Origin: Paraburkholderia aromaticivorans
Lineage (GTDB): Bacteria > Pseudomonadota > Gammaproteobacteria > Burkholderiales > Burkholderiaceae
Reading direction: 5' to 3'
Length of the DNA: 64,000 nucleotides
Assembly (NCBI RefSeq): GCF_002278075.1
Contig: NZ_CP022990.1
Location: 1,488,001 to 1,552,000, forward strand
The notes below the pieces were generated by a model that was given only the letters and a program-made list of their open reading frames with translations, made no database searches and was not told the DNA's origin. Each line of letters opens with the position of its first letter. The stretch's first letter is position 1. Of the stretch, positions 1 to 9,777 are shown one piece after another. A program made the position numbers and the translations under genes.

Positions 1-312
1 CATGTGTCACCCGCCCTGACGGCCCCGTGGAATGTTTTGAGTAGCGCGTGGATGGGCAGCCGACCATGGAAAAACAGTCGTGACCCGTGTCGCCAATTTA
101 ACCGCGCTTCGCTCGTCGGAGTAAGATCATACTCTGTAGAAAATACGCGTCCATTAAAAAAAACGAAAAGAATTGCGGACGCATTCGCCAGCCGAATATC
201 CTCTCACGCCACTGCGGCATAAGGCGCGGTGCAACACAAGTGAATCAGGGTTCGTGCGGAGCGGAACGGGTTTTGCTGCATGTCACACCATGTCCTCTTC
301 AAAGGAGAATGC
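1..312. other. Left-edge intergenic region
   Basis: No gene could be supported here. The only open frames are short and arginine-rich, as expected of non-coding GC-rich DNA. An AT-rich patch around 135-180 could carry the promoter of the gene at 313. An AAGGAG ribosome-binding site at 302-307 belongs to that gene. Confidence 0.5.
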
Positions 313-768
313 ATGATGAACAGCGATATCAACAAGCCAGCAGATGCGAACCAGCCGGCGGCCACGCACGGCCCGAGCTCGACGGAACTGCACAACGACC
401 GCACGCACGACAGCACCGTCGACACCGACGGCAAGAACCTTCAGGCCGCGCGCATCGCGGGCCACAGTCCGATCTCGCCCGACGAGATCACCACCAGCAA
501 CGCGACCCTCACGAACAGCGTGCCCGAGGCGCTCGACGGCATGGCCGGCTTCGACAGCCGGGTTGGCGGCAATCATTTGCTGCTCGCGCTGGAGCCGGGC
601 TATACGGTCATCGACAAGGGCATGATCGAGCCCCAGGGCGCGTATTCGGCAGACCATCAATTCGACGATCCGCGTCCGGTCGGCAGCCGCCAGGAACGCG
701 GGCGGATTCATTACGCGCTCAATCATATGCGGCCTACCCGGCTGATCGAATTGCGTCGGGTGAAATAG
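313..768 (+). CDS. Small hypothetical protein, possibly DUF3005-type
   Basis: A 151-aa soluble protein without signal peptide or membrane segment. The N-terminal 50 residues are polar and rich in Asn, Asp, His and Thr, so probably disordered. The C-terminal half (from about the SVPEALDG segment) looks folded and ends in a basic helix. The start is set by AAGGAG at 302-307 just before two adjacent ATGs (313 and 316); an upstream in-frame ATG at 280 has no ribosome-binding site. It resembles my recollection of the DUF3005 proteins of Burkholderia, which have no known function; this was not verified. A rho-independent terminator follows at 845-880, so it is probably monocistronic. Confidence 0.7.
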   Translation: MMNSDINKPADANQPAATHGPSSTELHNDRTHDSTVDTDGKNLQAARIAGHSPISPDEITTSNATLTNSVPEALDGMAGFDSRVGGNHLLLALEPGYTVIDKGMIEPQGAYSADHQFDDPRPVGSRQERGRIHYALNHMRPTRLIELRRVK

Positions 769-844
769 TCGATTTACGTTGCGTCTCTATTTTTCATCCG
801 CGTTTGAATTTCGGCGCGGGCCCTGATTAATCCGTCTATTGCGA

Positions 845-880
845 AGCGCGCATCGTTTGATTCACGATGCGCGCTTTTTA
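845..880 (+). terminator. Rho-independent terminator
   Basis: A perfect 12-bp stem (845-856 pairing with 864-875) with a 7-nt loop is followed by a T-run at 875-879. It lies 77 bp after the stop codon of the small gene ending at 768. Confidence 0.85.
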
Positions 881-987
881 CTGCGATTAGAAACTCAGGG
901 TTGCAGGACCTGCGCGTGGACGCGTCTTTTTCCCTCTGACCAGTGCCGGCACAATCGACTGCACGTCAATCCTCAACGGAGCAATAG

Positions 988-1593
988 ATGAAAAAAATCG
1001 TCGTGATCGGCGCCACGGGCACGTTGGGCCGGGCGGTGAGCGCCGAACTGAAGGCGCGTCATGAAGTGATCGAAGTGGGTGCGACGCGCGGGCAGTATCA
1101 GGTCGACAGCACCGACCCGGCGAGCGTCGAGCGGCTCTTTCGCGAAATCGGCAGGGTGGACGGCGTCGTCACCACGACCGGCAAGGTCCATTTCGGCCCG
1201 CTCCCCGACATGAGCATCGAACAGTTCTGGGTCGGGCTGCGCGATAAGCTGATGGGCCAGATCAACGTGGTGCTGGCCGCCCAGCCCTACGTGAACGATG
1301 GCGGCTCGTTCACGCTGACGAGCGGCATCATCGGCGACGAGCCGATTCTGCAAGGTGCGAGCGCGACCACCGTCAATCTGGCGCTCGAAGGTTTCGTGCG
1401 CGGCTCGGCGATCGAACTGCCGCGCGGGATTCGCATCAACGTGGTGAGCCCGACCGTGCTCACCGAAGCGATGGACGCTTACGCGCCCTACTTCCGCGGC
1501 TTCGAGCCGGTCACGGCGCAACGTGCGGCAATGGCCTATCTGCGCAGCGTGGAAGGCGCGCAAACGGGCCGCGTATATCGCGTGGGATATTGA
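988..1593 (+). CDS. Atypical short-chain dehydrogenase (Lin1944-like SDR)
   Basis: A 201-aa Rossmann-fold protein starting with the nucleotide-binding glycine motif GATGTLG (residues 8-14). It is shorter than classical SDRs (about 250 aa). At the position of the catalytic YxxxK, the stretch leading into NLALEGF carries Ala in place of Tyr and Asn in place of Lys, so the usual oxidoreductase active site is absent. This matches what is known of the Lin1944-like SDR subgroup, which binds nucleotide but lacks the catalytic residues and has no assigned function. The start has a GGAG site (CAACGGAGCAATAG before the ATG). It is convergent with the dehydratase gene ending at 1696. Confidence 0.85.
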   Translation: MKKIVVIGATGTLGRAVSAELKARHEVIEVGATRGQYQVDSTDPASVERLFREIGRVDGVVTTTGKVHFGPLPDMSIEQFWVGLRDKLMGQINVVLAAQPYVNDGGSFTLTSGIIGDEPILQGASATTVNLALEGFVRGSAIELPRGIRINVVSPTVLTEAMDAYAPYFRGFEPVTAQRAAMAYLRSVEGAQTGRVYRVGY

Positions 1594-1606
1594 CTGAAGG
1601 ATCCGC

Positions 1607-1629
1607 GCGATGCGGCCCGGCCGCATCGC
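1607..1629. terminator. Hairpin between convergent genes, weak terminator candidate
   Basis: A perfect 9-bp inverted repeat (1607-1615 with 1621-1629, 5-nt loop) sits between the ends of two convergent genes. There is no immediate T-run on either side, so intrinsic termination is uncertain. Confidence 0.35.
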
Positions 1630-1695
1630 ACGCCCCCGCGGTTTTGTCGCCGCTCTACGGCGGCCGCGTCACGCTCTCGGCGGCCCGCAACAAGC

Positions 1696-3447
1696 TCAGT
1701 GAATCTCCGGCTCGCCCGCGGCGTCCGCTTCCGGCGCCGCATGGGCGCCGCCACGCTGCAAAAAGTCGAAGTCGCAGCCTTGATTCGCCTGCATCACGTG
1801 CACCTGATGCAGCGCACCGTAGCCGCGCGTAAAGCGCGGCGCCGGCTTGACCCACGCGGCCCGGCGGCGCGCCAGTTCCTCGTCTGTCACGAGCAGATCG
1901 AGTTTGCGCCGGGGCACGTCGAGCGCGATCATGTCGCCGCTCTCGATCAGCGCGAACGGCCCGCCGATGAACGACTCCGGCGCCACATGCAGCACGCACG
2001 CGCCGTAACTCGTCCCGCTCATCCGAGCGTCCGAAATCCGTACCATGTCGCGCACGCCTTTTTGCAGCAACTTTCGCGGGATCGGCAATTGCCCCCACTC
2101 CGGCATGCCCGGCGCGCCGACCGGGCCGGCATGCTGAAGCACGATCACGCAGTTCTCGTCGATGTCGAGCGTCTCGTCGTCGATGCGCGCGGCCATGTCG
2201 TTATAGTCCTTGAACACCACCGCGCGGCCGGTGTGCACGAGCAGGTGCGGCTCGGCGGCGCCGGGTTTGATCACCGCGCCGTCGGGCGCGATATTGCCGC
2301 GTAGCACCGCGAGGCCGCTGTTGGGCAGAAGCGGCGTGTCGCGCCGGCGAATCACTTCGTCGTTGAAAATCTCCGCGCCTTCGAGGTTTTCCCCAAGCGT
2401 GCGTCCGTTGACGGTTTTCTGCGAACGGTCGATCAACTCACCCAGTTCGGCGAGCAAGACCCGCAAACCGCCCGCGTAGAAAAAGTCCTCCATCAGATAT
2501 TCGCCAGTCGGGCGAACGTTCGCCAGCACCGGCGTGTGACGCGAGATCTCGTCGTAGCGATCCAGTGTCAACTCGATGCCGGCGCGGCGCGCGAGCGCGA
2601 TCATGTGCACGATCGCGTTGGTCGAGCCGGACAGCGCAAGGCACGTGGTCACCGCGTTGTCGACGGAACCGGCGGTCAGCAGGTCGGAGGGCTTGAGGTC
2701 TTCCCACACCATCTCGACGATCCGCATGCCGGTTTTCGCCGCCATCTGCGCATGACGCGCATCCACCGCCGGGATCGACGCGAAACCGGGCAGCGTGAAG
2801 CCGAGTGCTTCGGCCGCGCTCGTCATGGTCGAGGCGGTGCCCATGGTCATGCAGTGCCCCGGCGAGCGCGCGATGCCGCCTTCAATGCCTTGCCAGTCAT
2901 CCTGCGTGATCGTGCCCGCGCGCAGTTCGGCCCAATACTTCCACGAGTCGGAACCGGAGCCGAGCGTCACGCCGTTCCAGTTGCCACGCAGCATCGGGCC
3001 CGCAGGCAGAAAAATCGCCGGCAGGTCCATCGAGATCGCGCCCATCAGCAACGCCGGCGTGGTCTTGTCGCAACCGCCCATCAGCACGACGCCGTCGGCG
3101 GGATACGAGCGCAGCGTTTCTTCGGCCTCCATGGCGAGGAAGTTGCGGTACAGCATCGTGGTCGGCTTCTGGAAGGGTTCGGAGAGCGTCTGCACTGGCA
3201 GTTCGACCGGAAAGCCGCCGGCCTGCCAGATGCCGCGCTTCACTTCCTCCACACGCTGCTTGAAATGGGTGTGGCAAGCGTTGATCTCGCTCCACGTGTT
3301 GAGAATCGCAATGACCGGCTTGCCGGCATATTCCTCGCGGTTGTAGCCCATTTGCGCGGTGCGCGAGCGATGGCCGAACGAGCGCAGATCGTTCACGCCG
3401 TACCAACGGTGGCTGCGCAGTTCCTCGGGTTGCTTTCTCTTCGTCAA
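1696..3447 (-). CDS. IlvD/Edd-family aldonate dehydratase (L-arabinonate dehydratase-like)
   Basis: A 583-aa enzyme of the dihydroxy-acid dehydratase/6-phosphogluconate dehydratase family. These remove water from sugar acids to give 2-keto-3-deoxy acids. The three Fe-S cysteines expected in the aldonate branch are present: C58 (INACHTHF), C126 (MGGCDKT) and C199 (SPGHCMTMG). Length and these positions fit L-arabinonate or related pentonate dehydratases better than IlvD. The start is chosen as TTG at 3447, preceded by CTGGAG; the frame stays open far upstream into the permease gene, but there is no better start. It is last in the importer operon, 44 bp after the permease, so the imported substrate is probably a sugar acid or its precursor. 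The exact substrate is not determined. Confidence 0.9.
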   Translation of the reverse strand: MTKRKQPEELRSHRWYGVNDLRSFGHRSRTAQMGYNREEYAGKPVIAILNTWSEINACHTHFKQRVEEVKRGIWQAGGFPVELPVQTLSEPFQKPTTMLYRNFLAMEAEETLRSYPADGVVLMGGCDKTTPALLMGAISMDLPAIFLPAGPMLRGNWNGVTLGSGSDSWKYWAELRAGTITQDDWQGIEGGIARSPGHCMTMGTASTMTSAAEALGFTLPGFASIPAVDARHAQMAAKTGMRIVEMVWEDLKPSDLLTAGSVDNAVTTCLALSGSTNAIVHMIALARRAGIELTLDRYDEISRHTPVLANVRPTGEYLMEDFFYAGGLRVLLAELGELIDRSQKTVNGRTLGENLEGAEIFNDEVIRRRDTPLLPNSGLAVLRGNIAPDGAVIKPGAAEPHLLVHTGRAVVFKDYNDMAARIDDETLDIDENCVIVLQHAGPVGAPGMPEWGQLPIPRKLLQKGVRDMVRISDARMSGTSYGACVLHVAPESFIGGPFALIESGDMIALDVPRRKLDLLVTDEELARRRAAWVKPAPRFTRGYGALHQVHVMQANQGCDFDFLQRGGAHAAPEADAAGEPEIH

Positions 3448-3491
3448 CGTTTGCTCCAGGATGTCTTTCGCCCGTCGCTTCGGGGCGAGCT

Positions 3492-4430
3492 TCAGCGCCT
3501 CTGTTCCTTCACGCGCGAGACGATTTGCGTCGGGCTCACGAATTGCAGTGCGATCAGCACCCAGATCAGCGTGATCGCCATGTAGATCATCGCCATGGCA
3601 TCGATCGACTGCGGCGCGCGCACGCCGGTTGAAAATACAGCGTAGTACAGGGCGACCACGAGCGTTTGCGTCGCGGGGCCCGCGGTGAAAAACGTCAGCT
3701 CGAACATGCCGATGGTGCGCACGAGCACCAGCAAGCCGGCCGCCAGCATGCCGGGCACGAGCAGCGGCAGCAACACGTAGCGAAAATAGCGAAACGTGTT
3801 GGCGCCGAAAATACGCGCCGCCGCTTCGAGATTGGGATCGATCTGTTCGATGAACGGCGTCATCACCAGAATCACGAACGGCAACGCGGGCACGAGGTTC
3901 GCCAGAATCACGCCGCTCAGCGTGCCGGCGAGGCCAACCTTGTACATGACCGTCGCCATCGGAATGCCGTACGTGACGGGCGGCACCATCAGCGGCAACA
4001 GGAAGATCAGCATCGCCAAGCGCTTGCCGGGAAATTGCACGCGGGCAAGCGCATACGCCGCCGGCACGCCGAGTAGAACCGACAGCAGCACGACCGCGCC
4101 GACCACTTCGACGGTCACCCACAACACGCTTGCCAACTGGAAATCGCTCCACGCCTGCGCATACCAATGCAGCGTGAAGCCTTGCGGCAACAACGTGCCG
4201 AACCAGCGCGTCGCCACCGAATTGACCGCCACGGTCGCGATCAGCAGCACCACGTTGACGAGGAAGAACAGCATGGCGCCCCACACCAGCACGCGCCAGA
4301 TCCGCCCCGGCACGCTGCTGCGCTGCCGGCCAGGACTGGTGCGCTGATCCGGTTCGTGCGCGCCGTCGTCGTGATTTTTCGAGGCGGACGCCGACCACGA
4401 AGGCGGCGCCGCGCGATGCCCGCTCGTCAT
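3492..4430 (-). CDS. ABC transporter permease, PotC-like
   Basis: A 312-aa inner-membrane protein of the BPD-transport family with about six membrane helices after a cytoplasmic, polar N-terminal 45 residues. The EAA-type coupling loop is visible as [21 protein letters not shown] in the second half. The ATG at 4430 overlaps the stop of the upstream permease (TGATG), showing translational coupling. With the other permease, the ATPase and the binding protein it forms a PotABCD/iron-type importer. Similar importers carry polyamines, iron or organic acids; here the context suggests a sugar acid. Confidence 0.9.
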   Translation of the reverse strand: MTSGHRAAPPSWSASASKNHDDGAHEPDQRTSPGRQRSSVPGRIWRVLVWGAMLFFLVNVVLLIATVAVNSVATRWFGTLLPQGFTLHWYAQAWSDFQLASVLWVTVEVVGAVVLLSVLLGVPAAYALARVQFPGKRLAMLIFLLPLMVPPVTYGIPMATVMYKVGLAGTLSGVILANLVPALPFVILVMTPFIEQIDPNLEAAARIFGANTFRYFRYVLLPLLVPGMLAAGLLVLVRTIGMFELTFFTAGPATQTLVVALYYAVFSTGVRAPQSIDAMAMIYMAITLIWVLIALQFVSPTQIVSRVKEQRR

Positions 4431-5308
4431 CAGCCTTTGCCTCCCGTCACCGGGCCGCTGTAGAAGAAGCGGCGTGCGCCGAGCAATGCGGCGACCACCA
4501 GCAACTGCACGAAGCCCATCACCATCGCGATCGCGGAGGCCAGCGAATAGTCGTAGCTTTCGAATGCGGCTTCGGCGGCGGCGATCGACATCACGCGCGT
4601 CGGGCCAGCGGGCGCGCCGAGCAGCACCGCCGACGGAAACACCGAAAACGCCTGCACGAACGACAGACACGCCGCCATCGTCAACCCCGGCACCAGCAGC
4701 GGCAGATAGATGCGGCGAAACTGCTGCCACGGACTCGCGCCGAGTGTCGCCGCCGCGCTCGCGAGCGTCGGGTCGATGCCGGTCACGTACGACAGCGTCA
4801 ATAAAAAGGCGAACGGGAAACCCGACACGATCAGCGAGATCAGCACGCCCCAGAAGTTATGCGTGAGCCGCACTTCGCGCGTATAGAGGTGCAGGCCCTG
4901 CAGCGCCTGCGGAAACCAGCCGTTCGGGCCGAAATACGTGAGCATGCCGTCCGCGATCAGCACGGTGCCGAGCGTCACGGGAATCACCAGCAGCGTCGTG
5001 ACGAACTTCTGATAGCGCGAGTAGCGCCGCAGCGCGAACGCCACCGGCACCGAGACGCCCACGTTGATGAGCGTGGCCGGCACCGCGAGCTTGAGCGTGA
5101 CGAGAATGGTCGGCCACATCGACGTGTCGGTGAAGAACGCCAGATAGTTGGCCCACAGGCCGCCGCCGTTCATCGGCCGGAACGACAGCACCAGGCCATA
5201 CGCGAACGGATAGATGAACGACGCGACGATAATGAGCAGTGCGGGTGCGACCAGCCACGCCTTGGCGTCGCGCGGCACGAGGGGCGGCGACAGCGTGGGC
5301 GCGATCAT
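4430..5308 (-). CDS. ABC transporter permease, PotB-like
   Basis: A 292-aa inner-membrane permease with about six hydrophobic helices (first at residues 17-40). The EAA-like loop reads [24 protein letters not shown]. The start ATG at 5308 overlaps the last 4 bp of the ATPase gene (ATGA), and its stop overlaps the next permease start. It forms the heterodimeric membrane channel with the 312-aa permease. Confidence 0.9.
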   Translation of the reverse strand: MIAPTLSPPLVPRDAKAWLVAPALLIIVASFIYPFAYGLVLSFRPMNGGGLWANYLAFFTDTSMWPTILVTLKLAVPATLINVGVSVPVAFALRRYSRYQKFVTTLLVIPVTLGTVLIADGMLTYFGPNGWFPQALQGLHLYTREVRLTHNFWGVLISLIVSGFPFAFLLTLSYVTGIDPTLASAAATLGASPWQQFRRIYLPLLVPGLTMAACLSFVQAFSVFPSAVLLGAPAGPTRVMSIAAAEAAFESYDYSLASAIAMVMGFVQLLVVAALLGARRFFYSGPVTGGKG

Positions 5309-6384
5309 GCCGCCTCGGCGTCGTAGACGAGTGTGCGCGACGGCGGCACGCGCAGGCCGATTCGCTCGCCCGCTTCGAATTCTCCGCCGACGCGCGCCCA
5401 GATATCGCCGAATGCGGTCTTCACACGCAGCAGCGAATCGCGGCCACCGTATTCGACGCTCGTCACCAACGCGTCGAAGGCATTGTCCGCGCCGGGCGGG
5501 GCGCGCTCCATATCCTCGGGACGCAGCGCGACGCTCACGCGTTTGCTGTTGAAGCCGGCCATCGGCGTGCCCAGCAGACGCACACCGTTTGCGCTCACCA
5601 GCACGCCTTCGCCCTGCATGCCTTCGAGCTCGAATTCGGCCACGTTGCGATAGCCCATGAAACGCGCGACATGCAGATTCTGCGGCCGCGTATAGACCTC
5701 TTTCGGCGTGGCCACCTGTTGCACCACGCCCTCCTTCATCACGACGATGCGGTCGGCCATGGAAAGCGCTTCGTCCTGATCGTGCGTCACGTAGAGCGTC
5801 GCGCGTTCGAGCTGGCTATGAATGCGGCGGATCTCCGCGCGCATTTCGATCCGCAGCCGGGTATCGAGATTCGACAGCGGTTCGTCCATCAGGATCAGCG
5901 GCGGTTCGATCACGATCGCGCGCGCAATCGCCACACGCTGCTGCTGGCCGCCGGAAAGTTGTCCGGGCAGTTTGCGTTCATGCCCGACCAGTTGCACGAG
6001 CTGCAACGCTTCGCGCGCCCGGCGCATGGCGTCGTTCCTGCCAACGCCGCGCATTTTCAGACCGAAGCCGACGTTGTCCAGCACGCTCATATGCGGAAAC
6101 AGCGCGTAGTTCTGAAACACCATGCCGAAGCCGCGCTTCTCCGGCGGCAGCACGTCGATGCGTGTGTCGTCGAGCCAGATGCCGCCGCCGCTCAGCGGCT
6201 GCAATCCGGCGATGCAGTTGAGCGCCGTCGATTTACCGCAACCGGACGGCCCCAGCAACGCGATGAACTCGCCACGCCGGATGGTCAGATCGAGTCCGCG
6301 CAGCGCCGCGACCGCCTGGCCTTCCGCATTCGTGAAACTGCGGCTCACCGAATCGAGCCGCAACTGCTCAAAGTGATGCTTCAT
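5305..6384 (-). CDS. ABC transporter ATP-binding protein, PotA/UgpC type
   Basis: A 359-aa ATPase that powers the importer. Walker [10 protein letters not shown] is at residues 45-53, the signature LSGGQQQR at 143-150, Walker B LILMDEP at about 163-169, and the H-loop THDQDEAL follows. A C-terminal TOBE-type domain takes up the last 120 residues, as in PotA, UgpC and MalK. The start at ATG 6384 has AGGAAA upstream and gives the typical family N-terminus; an upstream extension to 6501 has a composition unlike protein. The stop overlaps the permease start by 4 bp. Confidence 0.93.
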   Translation of the reverse strand: MKHHFEQLRLDSVSRSFTNAEGQAVAALRGLDLTIRRGEFIALLGPSGCGKSTALNCIAGLQPLSGGGIWLDDTRIDVLPPEKRGFGMVFQNYALFPHMSVLDNVGFGLKMRGVGRNDAMRRAREALQLVQLVGHERKLPGQLSGGQQQRVAIARAIVIEPPLILMDEPLSNLDTRLRIEMRAEIRRIHSQLERATLYVTHDQDEALSMADRIVVMKEGVVQQVATPKEVYTRPQNLHVARFMGYRNVAEFELEGMQGEGVLVSANGVRLLGTPMAGFNSKRVSVALRPEDMERAPPGADNAFDALVTSVEYGGRDSLLRVKTAFGDIWARVGGEFEAGERIGLRVPPSRTLVYDAEAA

Positions 6385-6464
6385 GGCGGTTTCCTGATAC
6401 ACGCGACGCGTCGTGTCACGGATCGCGCGTCGATCGCGACGGCATGCATGAACTGCTGCGCAGG

Positions 6465-7634
6465 CTATTTGGTCTTCTGCGCGCCGACCTCGGTGTCCCA
6501 CTTCCTGAAAGCCGCAACCATCGCCGCGGCATTCAGCGGCAATACATGAGGACGCTCGGCCAGCAGCTTCGCGTACTCCGGCCGGCCGTATTTCTTCAGC
6601 ACGTCCTGGCTGTGCGCGGGCGCCTGCTCGACGCTCACGCCCTTGATCGCCGGACCGGGATAGAAATAACCGTCGTCATAGGTCAGCGCCTGCTGCGCCG
6701 GTTCGAGCATGAAATTCATCAGCTTGTAGAGCACCTCGAGCTTGTCCTTCGGCACGCCTTTCGGAATCACCATGTAGTGCGCGTCGTTCACCCATGTCAT
6801 GTTGTCGAACGCCTGCACGCGAAATTCCGCCGGCACGATGCCGAGCGCGCGCGGATTGATGTCCCAGCCCGTGACGGTCACCGTCATGTCGCGCGTGCCT
6901 TCGCCGAGTTCCTTCATCACCGCCGAGGTGCCGCCCGGATAGTAAGGAATGCAATCGTTCATTTGCTTGAGGAAGGCCCAAGTCTTGTCCCAGCCGTGAA
7001 TCGGGTCCTGCGGATCCTTGTCGCCGAGCACATACGGCAAGCCCATCAGGAACGTGCGGCCCGGGCCGGAATTCGCCGGCCGTGCGTAGATCAACTTGTC
7101 AGGATGCGCCTTGCACCATTGCAGCAATTGCTCGGGCGTCTTCGGCGGGTCGCCGACTTTGGCGGGGTTGTACTCGAGTAGCGGACCGGCCGGCATATAC
7201 GCCACCTCCAACCCGTAACCCTGCGCGAGATCCTGCATCTTGCGTGGACCCGGCGCGTATTTGTCGAGCACGCCAGGGAACATCGCTGCGTTCTCGGGCA
7301 GCAGCTTCATCCACAGATTCTGTTCGATGCCGGCGGCGAGCGCATCCGTGCCGGTCAGCACGAGATCGATATCGGAGCGGCCCGCGGCCTGCATCGCCTT
7401 GATCTTGCCTGGCAGTTGCGGAGCGGGCGCATTCGTGAAAGTGAGATTGGCGACGAGGTTCGGATACTTCGCCTTGAATGCCTCGAAACCTTTTTGCGTG
7501 AGCTGAAGGTCGCCGGCCACGTCGACGATATTGAGCGTGACCGGATCGGCCGCGTGCGCGGCGGATGCGAACGCGGCGCTCGCCGCCAAACATACGGACA
7601 CCAGCCTGAGCGCCAACCTGTCTGAAACAGTCAT
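6465..7634 (-). CDS. ABC transporter periplasmic binding protein, family 1
   Basis: A 389-aa extracellular solute-binding protein. A Sec signal peptide occupies residues 1-28 with an AHA cleavage site. The mature part has the two-lobed composition of PotD/iron-binding type proteins, with Trp and Tyr residues in segments such as TGWDINPRALG that could contact ligand. The start ATG at 7634 has GAGGAGA upstream. It is first in the importer operon, 80 bp before the ATPase gene, and has its own 238-bp upstream region with a palindromic operator candidate. The ligand cannot be read from the sequence; the neighbouring lactonase and dehydratase point to an aldonate or sugar lactone. Confidence 0.9.
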   Translation of the reverse strand: MTVSDRLALRLVSVCLAASAAFASAAHAADPVTLNIVDVAGDLQLTQKGFEAFKAKYPNLVANLTFTNAPAPQLPGKIKAMQAAGRSDIDLVLTGTDALAAGIEQNLWMKLLPENAAMFPGVLDKYAPGPRKMQDLAQGYGLEVAYMPAGPLLEYNPAKVGDPPKTPEQLLQWCKAHPDKLIYARPANSGPGRTFLMGLPYVLGDKDPQDPIHGWDKTWAFLKQMNDCIPYYPGGTSAVMKELGEGTRDMTVTVTGWDINPRALGIVPAEFRVQAFDNMTWVNDAHYMVIPKGVPKDKLEVLYKLMNFMLEPAQQALTYDDGYFYPGPAIKGVSVEQAPAHSQDVLKKYGRPEYAKLLAERPHVLPLNAAAMVAAFRKWDTEVGAQKTK

Positions 7635-7729
7635 TGCGTCTCCTCGCTTCTTGGTATGCAAGTCCGCCGGTCGGCTGCGCTGCGGGCGGTGTCTTTCTAC
7701 CAATGGAACATAGCGAAGCGGGACAGCTG

Positions 7730-7747
7730 ATGTCAAGCAAATGCTTG
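7730..7747. promoter_or_regulatory. Candidate operator upstream of importer operon
   Basis: ATGTCAAGCAA (7730-7740) overlaps a perfect palindrome CAAGCA-AA-TGCTTG (7734-7747), 97 bp upstream of the binding-protein start. It resembles the site at 9840-9850 upstream of the DapA-like gene and the one at 12974-12984 upstream of the GntR gene. Assignment to that regulator is inferred. Confidence 0.4.
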
Positions 7748-7872
7748 TGGCAGCGTTGGCTGCCGAGAGCAGCGGTTTTGGCGTTGAATCCTTGTCATTC
7801 AAAGGTTTGCGCGCTGCATCCAAGGGCAAACCCGGAGCTAATCATGAAATCCGACGACCAGTTGCCAGACAA

Positions 7873-8811
7873 CTAGCCGCCTTGCACGCCTTGCGTATTG
7901 ACGTAGAGCGAATAGAGCCCGTGGCTTGCCGCCATGAATAGCCGGTTGCGATGCCGGCCGCCAAAGCACACGTTCGCACAACGTTCAGGCAACGCGATGT
8001 GGCCAAGCGGCTCGCCTTGCGCCGTGAAGACGCGCACGCCGTCGAGTTCATCGGTGCCCATGCCCCAGCCGCACCACAAATTGCCGTGGATATCGACACG
8101 AAAGCCGTCCGGCGTGCCCGGACCGGCGTCGATCAACACCCGGTTGTTCGCGAGCGTGGTGCCGTTACCGCCCACGTCGAACGCACGAATCTTGCGCGGC
8201 TCGCCACGCGATTCGACGATGTACAGAACCGACTCGTCCGGTGAAAACGCCAGTCCGTTCGGCCCCAGCACGTCGTCGGCCACCACGGAGACTTCGCCGG
8301 TCTGGCCGTCGACCCGGTACACGCACGCCGGCAGTTCGGACTCCTGCCGCTCGCCTTCATAGAAGCCGTCGATACCAAAGGTCGGGTCGCTGAACCAGAT
8401 CGAGCCGTCCGATTTCACGACCACGTCGTTCGGCGAATTGAAGCGTTTGCCGCGATACCGGTCGGCGAGCACGGTGATCGAGCCGTCGTATTCGGTGCGC
8501 GTCACGCGGCGCGTGAGATGCTCGCAACTGACGAGGCGTCCCTGGCGGTCGCGCGTATGGCCATTGGCATTGTTCGACGACTGGCGAAATGTGGATACCG
8601 CGCCGCTCGGTTCGTCCCAGCGCAGGATGCGATCGTTCGGAATGTCGCTCCACAGCAGATAGCGGCCGTCGCCGAACCAGACCGGGCCCTCGGACCACCG
8701 CGCGCCCTGATACAGGCACTCGACAGAGGCGGAGGCCAGGATCAGCGGCTTGAAGCGCGGATCGAAGTGGCGGATGGAGGGATCAGGATAGCGTCGGCTG
8801 TTGTCGGTCAT
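7873..8811 (-). CDS. SMP-30/gluconolactonase-family sugar lactonase
   Basis: A 312-aa six-bladed beta-propeller lactonase that hydrolyses sugar lactones to aldonic acids. The family's metal-site motifs are present: SEGPVW (Glu ligand), NSPNDVVV (Asn), GPNGLAFSPDE, and GTPDGFRVD (Asp). There is no signal peptide, so it acts in the cytoplasm. It starts 9 bp after the DapA-like gene, clearly in the same operon. Together with the dehydratase downstream it would supply the lactone-to-aldonate step of a non-phosphorylative pentose pathway. Confidence 0.92.
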   Translation of the reverse strand: MTDNSRRYPDPSIRHFDPRFKPLILASASVECLYQGARWSEGPVWFGDGRYLLWSDIPNDRILRWDEPSGAVSTFRQSSNNANGHTRDRQGRLVSCEHLTRRVTRTEYDGSITVLADRYRGKRFNSPNDVVVKSDGSIWFSDPTFGIDGFYEGERQESELPACVYRVDGQTGEVSVVADDVLGPNGLAFSPDESVLYIVESRGEPRKIRAFDVGGNGTTLANNRVLIDAGPGTPDGFRVDIHGNLWCGWGMGTDELDGVRVFTAQGEPLGHIALPERCANVCFGGRHRNRLFMAASHGLYSLYVNTQGVQGG

Positions 8812-8820
8812 GCGGGCGGT

Positions 8821-9777
8821 TCAAAGTGTGGGTTGGCTTGCGTGTGGGTTGGCATGCGCGAATTCGTGCTCCAACGCGAGCAGCGCCCGCGCGGCGTGGT
8901 CGATCTTCGCATGATGCTCGGGCGGCGTCGAACTGAGCAGCGGCAGTATCGGCCCCATGTCGGCGAGCTTCGAAAACGTGACCGCGTCGTGAAGTACGCG
9001 GATCAGTGAGAGGTTCTCGCGCAGGGTTTCAAGCGGCAGGAACGCGTCGTATAGACGTTGCGCCGTCGCGCGATCGCCGGTTTTGACCGCCTGCAGCAAC
9101 GCCGCGACCATGCGCGGCGCGATGCATCCCGAACCGGTGGTCCAGGTCGCTAGACCGAATTCGCGCAGATGCACGAGCGCCGGCCGCTCGCCCATGCCCG
9201 ACACCACCCTGGTCGCGGCCACCTGTTGCAGCAACCGGCGCAGATACGGATCGTCCGCCGTGTTCTTGCGCACGATCGCGTATTTCACGGCGATCAGCGT
9301 GCCTCGATCGATCAGACGCGCGAGCGCATCCGCCTCGACATAATTTTCGCTTTTGATGTACAGCGTGAGCGGCATGCCTGCGATGTCGGCCACGCGAGTC
9401 AGGCCTGCCTCGACGCCTTCGGACGTCGTCAATCCGCCGAGCGGCAATACCATTGCCGTCCGGTAACGGGTCTGCGCGAGGATGCGCGCCTGATCCTGCA
9501 TTTTTCCGTAGTCCGGGCCGATGGCCGGGATCACCCGCGTGCCCTCGCCCGCGGCGTCAGCCAGCAGGTCGAGCAATTCCCGATATTCGCTGACGGCCAT
9601 GTGGTAAAGGTTTGCGTTGCCGCCATACAACAGGGTGCGCACGCCGCCGGCCTCGATATGGCGAATCAGCGCGCGATTTTGAGCCGCGTCGATGGTGTAG
9701 TCGGCGCGGCGCGCCAGCGGCGGCACTGCCATGACCGACGCAGCGAACTCGCCGTCACTTATCGGGGATAGGTTCAT
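8821..9777 (-). CDS. DapA-superfamily lyase/dehydratase for 2-keto-3-deoxy sugar acid
   Basis: A 318-aa TIM-barrel protein of the dihydrodipicolinate synthase/N-acetylneuraminate lyase superfamily. The Schiff-base lysine is K165 in LIAVKYAIVRKN, and Y140 in LTLYIKS matches the catalytic tyrosine. The usual GTTGE-type loop is replaced by YGGNANLYH, which argues against true DapA. With an aldonate dehydratase and a lactonase in the same cluster, the likely substrate is a 2-keto-3-deoxy-aldonate, either split by aldol cleavage or dehydrated to an alpha-ketoglutarate semialdehyde (AraD-like). Which of the two cannot be decided here. It is first in the operon. Confidence 0.85.
   Translation of the reverse strand: MNLSPISDGEFAASVMAVPPLARRADYTIDAAQNRALIRHIEAGGVRTLLYGGNANLYHMAVSEYRELLDLLADAAGEGTRVIPAIGPDYGKMQDQARILAQTRYRTAMVLPLGGLTTSEGVEAGLTRVADIAGMPLTLYIKSENYVEADALARLIDRGTLIAVKYAIVRKNTADDPYLRRLLQQVAATRVVSGMGERPALVHLREFGLATWTTGSGCIAPRMVAALLQAVKTGDRATAQRLYDAFLPLETLRENLSLIRVLHDAVTFSKLADMGPILPLLSSTPPEHHAKIDHAARALLALEHEFAHANPHASQPTL

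Noticed and set aside
1696..4398. A single 900-aa minus-strand protein joining permease-region sequence to the dehydratase
   Set aside because: The part before 3447 is an out-of-frame reading of the permease gene; a TTG start with CTGGAG at 3447 gives a family-length dehydratase.
8821..9777. True dihydrodipicolinate synthase (dapA)
   Set aside because: The GTTGE loop is changed and the gene lies in a sugar-acid operon.
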